Source: DASRHG01 sp035650655 (GTDB taxonomy: Bacteria; Desulfobacterota; Binatia; DP-6). From it: a stretch of DNA of 64,000 nt. Position 1 is the stretch's first letter, and each line of letters opens with the position of its first letter. A program made the translations under genes and the position numbers. The notes beneath the pieces were generated by a model. It worked only from the letters and a program-made list of their open reading frames with translations, did no database searches and was not told where the DNA came from. Below, piece after piece: positions 57,946-64,000 of the stretch. The stretch spans positions 37,738-101,737 of the forward strand of contig DASRHG010000027.1 of the NCBI GenBank assembly GCA_035650655.1, in the 5' to 3' direction.

Positions 57946-58260
57946 TCACGAGCCGTGCATCCGCGCGTAGACGTCGAAGAGGCTCCGCACGACGAACGCC
58001 CGCACGAACTGGATCGCGAGGATCAGCACGAGCGGGGAGAAGTCGATGCCCCCGGCGACGACGAAGGGGAGCCGCCGCCGGAGCTGGTAGAGGACCGGCT
58101 CCGTCGTGGCGTAGAGGAAGCGGACGATCGGGTTCCGGGGATCGGCGTTCACCCAGGACACGACCACGGCGCCGATCACGAGCCAGGTGTAGAACCAGAG
58201 CAGGCCCTCGAGCACCTGCGCCGTCGCGTAGACGAAATTCGCGAGGAGATCCTGGGGCAT
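57946..58260 (-). CDS. YggT family membrane protein
   Basis: 104 residues with two hydrophobic segments (EGLLWFYTWLVIGAVVVSWV and a C-terminal one, FSPLVLILAIQFVRAFVV). YggT signature: WVNADPRNPIVRFLYATTEPVL. The start is directly next to the proC stop (no gap). YggT is a small inner-membrane protein often beside proC and yggS, with a proposed role in turgor or cell envelope; the function is unclear. Confidence 0.92.
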   Translation of the reverse strand: MPQDLLANFVYATAQVLEGLLWFYTWLVIGAVVVSWVNADPRNPIVRFLYATTEPVLYQLRRRLPFVVAGGIDFSPLVLILAIQFVRAFVVRSLFDVYARMHGS

Positions 58261-59070
58261 CTACGCCGCCGCCAGCTCGCGCGCGCGGCGCGTCGCGGCC
58301 TCGACCGCCGCGATGATCGCGTCGCGGAAGTGGAGCGAGTCGAGCACGGAGAGCCCCGCGAGCGTCGTCCCGCCCGGCGACGTCACCATGTCGCGAAGCT
58401 CGCGCGAGGACAGGCCACTCTCGACGAGCATCGCCGCGGCGCCCCCGAGCGTCGCGTAGGCGAGCTGCGTCGCGAGCGTCTGCGAGAGCCCGCCCCGGAT
58501 TCCACCCTCGATCAGGCCTTCGGCGAAGAGGTAGACGAACGCCGGCCCGCTCCCGGAGAGCGCGGTGACGGCGTCGAGCAGGTCCTCGCCCGTGATCGAC
58601 ACGGCCTCGCCGACGGCCTTGAAGAGCTTCAACGTGTGCTTCAGGTCGGCGGGCGTCGCCTTCGTGCCCGCGACGGCCACCGACACGCCCCGGCCCACGA
58701 GCACGGGCGTGTTCGGCATGACCCGGACGACGCGCGCCTGGCCGCCGAGGCCGGTCTCGAGACGCCGGAGCGGGAAGCCCGCCGCGATCGAGATGAAGAG
58801 CTTGCGCGGATTCACCTCGGCCCGGATCTCCTCGAGCACGGACGCCATGATCTGCGGCTTCACGGCGAGGACGACGGTCTGTGAGTGCCGGACGAGCTCG
58901 TGGTTGTCGCGCGTGAACTCCACCTTGTGGAGCCGCTTCATGCGCCGGAGCTGCGCGTCGACCGGGTCGCTCACCCACACGTCGTCGGGCGCGTACTGAC
59001 CGGCCCGCAGGAGGCCCTTGATGAGCGCTCCCGCCATGTTGCCGGCGCCTACGAAACCGATCTTCTTCAT
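58261..59070 (-). CDS. proC: Pyrroline-5-carboxylate reductase
   Basis: 269 residues. N-terminal NAD(P)-binding: KIGFVGAGNMAGALIKGLL. C-terminal dimer domain: ALSGSGPAFVYLFAEGLIEGG, LSQTLATQLAYATLGGAA, and MVTSPGGTTLAGLSVLDSLH with the conserved family TSPGGTT. It catalyses the last step of proline synthesis. Its ATG overlaps the yggS stop (ATGA), forming the classic yggS-proC-yggT cluster. Confidence 0.97.
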   Translation of the reverse strand: MKKIGFVGAGNMAGALIKGLLRAGQYAPDDVWVSDPVDAQLRRMKRLHKVEFTRDNHELVRHSQTVVLAVKPQIMASVLEEIRAEVNPRKLFISIAAGFPLRRLETGLGGQARVVRVMPNTPVLVGRGVSVAVAGTKATPADLKHTLKLFKAVGEAVSITGEDLLDAVTALSGSGPAFVYLFAEGLIEGGIRGGLSQTLATQLAYATLGGAAAMLVESGLSSRELRDMVTSPGGTTLAGLSVLDSLHFRDAIIAAVEAATRRARELAAA

Positions 59071-59807
59071 GAACCGGGCCTCCAGGCACCCGACCCTCGG
59101 GCTCCGAAGAGGACGCGCCCGAGCCGGAGCAGCGTCGCGCCTTCCTCGACGGCGACGGGAAAATCGTCACTCATTCCCATAGAGAGGTGGGGTAGTTCAA
59201 CCCCGAGCCGCTCTTCGGCGCGCTCCCGCACCTCGCGCAGCGCGCGGAAGTGCCGCCGCGCGCCCTCGCCGGCCGCGCCGAGCGGGGCGATCGTCATGAA
59301 ACCGTCGAGCGCGAGCTCGGCGTGTCGAAGCACCTCGGCACCGAGGGCCGGAACGGCGTCGGGCGCGACGCCGCGCTTCGTGCGCTCGCCCGCGACGTTC
59401 ACCTGAATGAGGACGGGGAGGCGCCGCCCGGTCCAGCGCGGTGCACCGCGGACCGCGGCCGCGAGCGCCGCCGCGAGCGCCGCCGAGTCGACGCTGTGGA
59501 CGCGGTCGAACACCTCGACCGCCGCGCGCACCTTGTTCCGCTGGAGGCCGCCGACGAGATGCCACGTCCCGGGATCCGCGCGCCGCGCGGCGACGGCGCG
59601 TCGCTTCGCGCGCGCCTCCTGTACGTAGCTCTCGCCGATGTCGGCGAGGCCGGCGTCGAGGGCGGCGAGCACGGCGTCGGGCGGCGCCGTCTTCGTCACG
59701 GCGACGATCCGGACGCCGGCCGGATCGCGGCCCGCGGCGTGCGCCGCCGCCGCGACCGCCGCGAGGACGCCCGCGAGCCGCTCCGCGACCGCCGCCGGCT
59801 CACTCAC
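59067..59807 (-). CDS. yggS: YggS family PLP homeostasis protein
   Basis: 246 residues from GTG 59807, overlapping the maf stop by 8 nt. PLP-binding Lys in VRIVAVTKTAPPDAV; barrel marks ADIGESYVQEARAKR, WHLVGGLQRNKVR, PVLIQVNVAGERTKRG, LDGFMTIAPLG and LSMGMSDDFPVAVEEGATLL. This is the fold-type III PLP-binding protein that buffers PLP in the cytoplasm. It is co-transcribed with maf and proC. Confidence 0.95.
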   Translation of the reverse strand: MSEPAAVAERLAGVLAAVAAAAHAAGRDPAGVRIVAVTKTAPPDAVLAALDAGLADIGESYVQEARAKRRAVAARRADPGTWHLVGGLQRNKVRAAVEVFDRVHSVDSAALAAALAAAVRGAPRWTGRRLPVLIQVNVAGERTKRGVAPDAVPALGAEVLRHAELALDGFMTIAPLGAAGEGARRHFRALREVRERAEERLGVELPHLSMGMSDDFPVAVEEGATLLRLGRVLFGARGSGAWRPGS

Positions 59808-60369
59808 GGACGAGCCCAGCGTCCCGGAGCGCACGTTCGACGGCGCCGAGCGGCAGTCCCATGACGTTCGTGAACGAGCCCTCCACGGTGTCGATGAGCC
59901 CGGCGCCGCGCCCCTGGATCGCGTACGCGCCGGCCTTGTCGTCGGGCTCCCCGGTCTCGACGTACGCCGCGATCGCGGCGGCGGAGAGCGGCCGGAACCG
60001 GACGCGCGATTCGACGACTCCGGCGCTGCGCAGCGCCCCGCCCGGTGCGAGGAGCGCGAAGGCCGTGAACACCCGATGCTCGCGGCCGCCGAGCCGGGCG
60101 AGCATACGGGCCGCGTCGGCGCGGTCGGTCGGCTTGTTCAGCGTCTCGCCCTGGAGGTCGACGGTGGTGTCGGCGCCGAGGACCCAGTCGGCGGCGCGGC
60201 GCGCGGCGACCGCGGCCGCCTTCGCGCGGGCGAGCCGCGCGACGAGGTCGGCCGAGGGCTCCCCCGGCCGCGGCCGCTCGTCGACGGCCGCCGCGTCGAC
60301 GACGAACGGGACGCCGAGCCACGCGAGCAGCTCCCGGCGCCGCGGCGAGCCGGAGGCGAGCACGAGCAC
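59800..60369 (-). CDS. maf: Maf family nucleotide pyrophosphatase
   Basis: 189 residues from GTG 60369 (VLVLASGSPRRRELLAWLG). Family motifs: LASGSPRR, VDAAAVDERPRPGE, WVLGADTTVDLQGETLNKP, REHRVFTAFAL and KAGAYAIQGRGAGLID. It hydrolyses dTTP/UTP or modified nucleotides and is linked to septum formation. It is divergent from the lytic transglycosylase gene 75 nt away. Confidence 0.95.
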   Translation of the reverse strand: MLVLASGSPRRRELLAWLGVPFVVDAAAVDERPRPGEPSADLVARLARAKAAAVAARRAADWVLGADTTVDLQGETLNKPTDRADAARMLARLGGREHRVFTAFALLAPGGALRSAGVVESRVRFRPLSAAAIAAYVETGEPDDKAGAYAIQGRGAGLIDTVEGSFTNVMGLPLGAVERALRDAGLVRE

Positions 60370-60405
60370 GCGCGCATGGTCCGGGCGGGATCGCGCGGTG
60401 TCAAG

Positions 60406-60434
60406 TTGCCGGGTAGGGGAGCGCGTGCTACGCG
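60406..60434 (+). promoter_or_regulatory. Promoter TTGCCG-N17-TACGCG, near-leaderless
   Basis: TTGCCG at 60406-60411, a 17-nt spacer and TACGCG at 60429-60434. The ATG at 60445 follows after 10 nt, leaving at most a few leader bases; no ribosome binding site is visible. Confidence 0.45.
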
Positions 60435-60444
60435 GACGACCGGT

Positions 60445-62604
60445 ATGCGGCGCCGGGGCGGGTGGCTCGTCGGGCTCGTCTTCCTGTGCGGTTGCGTCGC
60501 AAGCGCCCCCGATTCCCGCAGGGCGGGCTCGCGTGCCGTCGAGCCGATGAGCGCGGCGCTGACGGTGCTCGCCGCGCGCGACACCGAAGAGGCGTCGGCG
60601 CTCCTCGCCGAAGCAGCGCGGCGCTACCCCGCGATCGAGGACCACGTCCTCTACTTCCAGGCGCGTACCGCCGTCCGTGCCGGCCGCGACGCCCAGGCGC
60701 GCGACGCGGTACAACGGCTGCTCGCCCTGCACCCCGACAGCGTCTGGGTCGGTCCCGCCGACCTCCTCGCCGGCGAGCTCGCCCTCCGGACGAGCGACGC
60801 CGCGGCCGCGCGCGACTTCCTCCTCGCGGCGCGCGACGTACTGCCGGCCGGCAGCGAGCGCTGGGCGCGCGCCACGGTGTTGTTGGCCGAGCTCGACCGC
60901 GACGAGAACGATTTCGCCGGCGCGCTCGCGTTGGCCCGCGAGGTCCGGCGGAGCCGGCCGCGCAGCATCGCCGGCCGCCGGGCGCGCCGCCTCGTCGACC
61001 GCATCCTCGCCGCGGAGCCCGACGCCGCCCTCTGGACGCCGCTCGAGGAGGCCGAGATGCGGCTCCGCGAAGGGGACGCGGCCGGCGCGCACGACGCCGC
61101 GCGCACGGTGCTCGAGGCGTCGCCGACGTCGCCCGACCGCGCCCGCGCGCTCTGGGTGCAGGCGCAGGCCGAACGCGCGCTCGGCCTCCAGGCCGAGGCG
61201 GAGGCGACGTGCCGCGAGCTCGGGGCGACGGAGGACGCGCTCGCGCCGCGCGCGCTCGCGACCGCCGCGGCGTGGCGCTGGAACGCCGACGACGACGCCG
61301 GTGCCGTCACGCTGTTCGAGGAGGTGATCCGCCGGTTTCCGGCGAGCCCGCAGGCGGCCGATGCGCTCTACGCGATCGGCCGCATCCACCAGGAGCGCGC
61401 GCTCGCGGGTTCCGGCGCCGACGCGGCGCGCGACTTCGACGCCGCCGCGAGCGCCTACACGCAGCTCGCGCATCGGTTCCCGCGCGCCGCGATCGCGCCG
61501 GAGGCACGCTGGCGCGCCGGCTGGGTCCGTTACCTCGGGGGCCGGTTCGCCGACGCGGAAGCGGCCTTCCACACGCTCGCCGAGCGGAGCGGCGACGGCG
61601 TCCGGATCGCGGCCGAGTACTGGGACGGCCGGGCGCTCGAGCGGCTCGGCCGCACGGCCGAGGCGCGCGAGCGCTTCGCGCACGTCGCAGAGCGCCATCG
61701 GCTCTCGTACTACGCGACGCTCGCCGAGGAGCGGCTCGGCGAAATCCGACCCGCGGCCGCCGTCGTCACGGACGTGGACGCGGGCCGGCCCCCCTTCCCG
61801 GGCGAGGTGGCGGGCCCGCACGCGGAGCGCGCACGGCTCCTCGCCGAGCTCGCGCTGCCCCGGCTCGCCCGACTCGAGGTCGACGCGCTGCGCGCCACGG
61901 CCGCGCCGCGGCGAGCGCTCCTGGCCGCGTACACCGCCGTCGACGCGCCCGGCCCGGCGCTCCGTCTCGCACGCGAGATGCGGCCGAACGGCGTGCGCAG
62001 CTCCTCCCCCGGGCCGCTCGGCCATTACCTCTATCCCCTCGGCTACTGGAACGCGGTGAGCGGTGCCGCCGCCCGGCGCCGCCTCGATCCGCTCCTCGTG
62101 CAGGCGGTGATCCGCCAGGAGAGCCTCTTCGACCCCGACGCGATCTCGCCCGCGGACGCGCGCGGTCTCATGCAGCTCCTGCCTGCCACGGCTCGGCGTC
62201 TCGCCCCCGACCTCGAGGCGACGCGGCCGACCCGGCTCCGGCAGACGCTTCACCGGCCGGAGACGAACGTCGAGCTCGGGACGGCGCTCCTCGCGCAGCT
62301 GCTGGCACGGTACGACGGCTCGGCGGTGAAGGCGCTCGCGGCCTACAACGCGGGCGAAGACGCGGTGGCGAAGTGGGAGCGCCGGTACGGAGCGCGCGAC
62401 GCCGACGAGTTCGTCGAGCTGATCAGCTTCCGCGAGACGCGGGACTACGTGAAGGCCGTGCTCCGCAACTACCGCGTCTACCGCACGCTCTACGGGGAGC
62501 CGCGGCCTGCGAAGGACGCGCCGAGCAGCGCGGGGAGCCCGCCGAAGGCGCCGTTCGACATGACGACGATGACGTCGTTCGGGCGCGCCGACTCGACGAG
62601 ATAG
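60445..62604 (+). CDS. Lytic transglycosylase (Slt70-like) lipoprotein
   Basis: 719 residues. Signal with lipobox-like LVGLVFLCGCVAS. Residues 40-520 are TPR-type helical repeats (YAIGRIHQERALAGSG, AIAPEARWRAGWVRYLGGRF). The C-terminal SLT domain has VIRQESLFDPDAISPADARG (catalytic Glu), LMQLLPATARRLAP and ALAAYNAGEDAVAKWERRY. It cleaves murein glycan to anhydromuropeptides at the outer membrane. The last 115 nt overlap mpl on the other strand. The neighbouring mpl salvages the resulting tripeptide. Confidence 0.93.
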   Translation: MRRRGGWLVGLVFLCGCVASAPDSRRAGSRAVEPMSAALTVLAARDTEEASALLAEAARRYPAIEDHVLYFQARTAVRAGRDAQARDAVQRLLALHPDSVWVGPADLLAGELALRTSDAAAARDFLLAARDVLPAGSERWARATVLLAELDRDENDFAGALALAREVRRSRPRSIAGRRARRLVDRILAAEPDAALWTPLEEAEMRLREGDAAGAHDAARTVLEASPTSPDRARALWVQAQAERALGLQAEAEATCRELGATEDALAPRALATAAAWRWNADDDAGAVTLFEEVIRRFPASPQAADALYAIGRIHQERALAGSGADAARDFDAAASAYTQLAHRFPRAAIAPEARWRAGWVRYLGGRFADAEAAFHTLAERSGDGVRIAAEYWDGRALERLGRTAEARERFAHVAERHRLSYYATLAEERLGEIRPAAAVVTDVDAGRPPFPGEVAGPHAERARLLAELALPRLARLEVDALRATAAPRRALLAAYTAVDAPGPALRLAREMRPNGVRSSSPGPLGHYLYPLGYWNAVSGAAARRRLDPLLVQAVIRQESLFDPDAISPADARGLMQLLPATARRLAPDLEATRPTRLRQTLHRPETNVELGTALLAQLLARYDGSAVKALAAYNAGEDAVAKWERRYGARDADEFVELISFRETRDYVKAVLRNYRVYRTLYGEPRPAKDAPSSAGSPPKAPFDMTTMTSFGRADSTR

Positions 62605-63893
62605 TCCCGGATCGCCGGGACGCCGTCGATCATCCGCGCCGGGACGCCGCGCGCGGCGAGGTCGGCGACGATCGCGTCGGGGGCGAGGCGCTCTTCGGGC
62701 GGGATCGGATCGCCCGGCTTCGGGAACACGGCGGCGAGCACGACCTCGTCGGCGGCGGCGAGCGCGTCGACGAATTCACGCTGGAAGACGCGACGGCGGC
62801 TCGTGTTGGAGCGCGGCTCGAAGACGGCGCGGAGCCGGCGTCCCGGGTAACGCGGCCGCAGCGCCGCGATCGTCCCCGCGACGGCCGTCGGGTGATGCGC
62901 GAAGTCGTCGATCACGACGACGTCCCCGGCCGTCGACACGACCTCCTGCCGGCGCCGCACGCCGCGAAACTCGGCGAGGGCCTCGACGGCCTCGTTCCAG
63001 CCGACGCCGGTCTCGCGCGCCACGAGGAGCGCGCCGAGCGCGTTCCGGGCGTTGATCGCCCCGGGAACCCGGAGCGTCATTCGGCCGACGATCCCCCCGC
63101 GCTCGCGCACCGTGACGCGGGTGCGCCCGTCGTCGGCGAAGTCCGTGAGGTGCCACGCGTTCCCGTCGCCGAGCCCGAAGGTCTGGACGGCGGCTCGCGA
63201 TCCGCCGAGGACGTCGACGACGTGTGGGAAGTCGCCGCATGCGACGAGCGGCGCGCCGGCCGGCAGGAGGGCGATGAGCTTGCGGAACGCCGACTTCACG
63301 TGCTCGAGGTCGCGGTAGATGTCCGCATGGTCGAACTCGATGGCGTTCAGGAGGAGCATCGCCGGCCGGTAGTGGAGGAACTTCGCCTCCTTGTCGAAGT
63401 ACGCCGAGTCGTACTCGTCGCCCTCGACCACGAACCACGGCGGCGTCCCGAGGGCGAAGCTGACGCCGGTGTCGCACGGCACGCCGCCGATCAGGAACCC
63501 CGGGTCGCGTCCGGTGCGCGAGAGGACCCACGCGAGCATCGCCGACGAGGTCGTCTTGCCGTGCGTCCCGGCGACGACGAGCGGGCGCCGCCCGGCGAGG
63601 AAGAGCTTCGCGAGCGCCGCGGGGAACGAGAGGACGCGCAGGCCGCGCGCCTCGGCCGCCGCGGCCTCGACGTTCGTCCGCCGCACGGCGTTGCCGCAGA
63701 CGACGAGGTCCACGCCCGCCAGGCGCGCCGGGTCCCACCCCGACGCGACCGGGATCCCGAGCTCGGCGAGGAGCGTGCTCGCGGGCGGATAGACGTTCTC
63801 GTCGGAGCCCGTCACCGTGTGGCCGGCGGCCCGGAGAAGACCCGCGAGCGCGCTCATCCCGACGCCGCAGGCGGCGATCAGATGCACCTTCAT
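62490..63893 (-). CDS. mpl: UDP-N-acetylmuramate:L-Ala-D-Glu-meso-DAP ligase (Mpl)
   Basis: 467 residues in the Mur ligase family. N-terminal HLIAACGVGMSALAGLLRAAG; P-loop VVAGTHGKTTSSAMLAWVL; DEYDSAYFDKEAKFLHYRPAM and NAIEFDHADIYRDLEHVKSAF, the typical Mpl version; C-terminal VVVIDDFAHHPTAVAGTI and RLRAVFEPRSNTSRRRVF. MurC is the alternative, but the FDHADI block and length favour Mpl. It attaches recycled tripeptide to UDP-MurNAc. Coupled to the serine hydrolase gene upstream by ATGA. Confidence 0.92.
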   Translation of the reverse strand: MKVHLIAACGVGMSALAGLLRAAGHTVTGSDENVYPPASTLLAELGIPVASGWDPARLAGVDLVVCGNAVRRTNVEAAAAEARGLRVLSFPAALAKLFLAGRRPLVVAGTHGKTTSSAMLAWVLSRTGRDPGFLIGGVPCDTGVSFALGTPPWFVVEGDEYDSAYFDKEAKFLHYRPAMLLLNAIEFDHADIYRDLEHVKSAFRKLIALLPAGAPLVACGDFPHVVDVLGGSRAAVQTFGLGDGNAWHLTDFADDGRTRVTVRERGGIVGRMTLRVPGAINARNALGALLVARETGVGWNEAVEALAEFRGVRRRQEVVSTAGDVVVIDDFAHHPTAVAGTIAALRPRYPGRRLRAVFEPRSNTSRRRVFQREFVDALAAADEVVLAAVFPKPGDPIPPEERLAPDAIVADLAARGVPARMIDGVPAIRDYLVESARPNDVIVVMSNGAFGGLPALLGASFAGRGSP

Positions 63894-64000
63894 GCCTCGA
63901 GCGCCTCCATGGCCGCGTCGTGGATCCGCGGGCGGGCGTCGCGGATGCGATCGTTGTCGCGCGAGGGGTGGACGCGGTTCGTCAAGAGGACGATGCGCAC
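63890..64000 (-). CDS. Serine hydrolase (beta-lactamase family), C-terminal fragment
   Basis: Only the last 36 residues are in the window (VRIVLLTNRVHPSRDNDRIR then ARPRIHDAAMEAL). They match the C terminus of class C-like serine hydrolases, where VVLLTNRVHPTR precedes a helix. The frame is open to the edge, so the start lies outside. The stop overlaps the mpl ATG (ATGA). In other genomes such hydrolases sit beside mpl in a murein-recycling cluster. Confidence 0.7.
   Translation of the reverse strand: MRIVLLTNRVHPSRDNDRIRDARPRIHDAAMEALEA

Overview
This 64 kb window is chromosomal DNA from a very GC-rich bacterium (third codon positions almost all G or C). It holds about 55 protein genes and one tRNA-Val, and lacks insertion sequences, integrases, phage genes and CRISPR arrays. 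The gene mix suggests an uncultured soil-type lineage of the Binatota or former Deltaproteobacteria sort. It includes several CaiB/BaiF CoA-transferases, a paired acyl-CoA dehydrogenase set, an F420/LLM oxidoreductase, secreted PQQ-type sugar dehydrogenases with myxobacterial-style Cys repeats, and a DUF1501 / DUF1549-like cytochrome pair. The assignment is an inference from gene content; no rRNA is present. Layout. 0-3.5 kb: an edge-truncated unknown gene, then a leftward four-gene operon (87-aa protein, aconitase-swivel/LeuD-like protein, eRF1-like baeRF protein, CoA-binding protein). 3.6-10 kb: a DEAD-box RNA helicase, a truncated exported protein, a helix-hairpin-helix lipoprotein, unknown exported proteins and a double-length CoA-transferase. 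10-16.3 kb: LLM oxidoreductase, secreted sugar dehydrogenase, VOC protein, and a translationally coupled glycosyltransferase plus an ATP-grasp/LMW-phosphatase fusion. 16.3-22.4 kb: a leftward secreted redox operon (DUF1549-like di-haem protein, DUF1501 Tat protein, sugar dehydrogenase). 22.4-26.4 kb: two coupled CoA-transferases and a Cys-rich exported protein. 26.5-36.2 kb: ABC-F ATPase, a DUF2760-Hsp70-Hsp70 chaperone cassette and a divergent MMPL/RND transporter. 36.2-43.5 kb: DUF72 protein, histidine kinase, and a tightly overlapped five-gene operon (aldolase/SDR fusion, 72-aa protein, DUF7065-like protein, phosphotransferase, DUF6285). 43.6-49 kb: small proteins, NhaD-type antiporter, a second HhH lipoprotein and a PBP1-type murein synthase. 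49-53 kb: phospholipase-C-like phosphoesterase, two acyl-CoA dehydrogenase subunits, tRNA-Val. 53.2-60.4 kb: phasin-like protein and the leftward Maf-YggS-ProC-YggT-FmdB-HyuA-HyuB run. 60.4-64 kb: lytic transglycosylase, Mpl and the end of a serine hydrolase. Themes. Envelope and murein genes (PBP, lytic transglycosylase, Mpl, Maf, HhH lipoproteins) are spread through the right half. Acyl-CoA and CoA-ester catabolism recurs across the window. The gene organisation is compact: adjacent genes repeatedly overlap in NTGA tetramers (ATGA, GTGA, TTGA and apparently CTGA), and several genes seem to be transcribed from promoters whose -10 lies 7-10 nt before the start codon, implying leaderless or near-leaderless mRNAs. 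The most unusual items are the ATP-grasp/LMW-PTP fusion, a beta-rich domain shared by several exported proteins, the twin-Hsp70 cassette, the probable CTG starts and an exported single-finger protein with a Cys-Asp-His-His ligand set.
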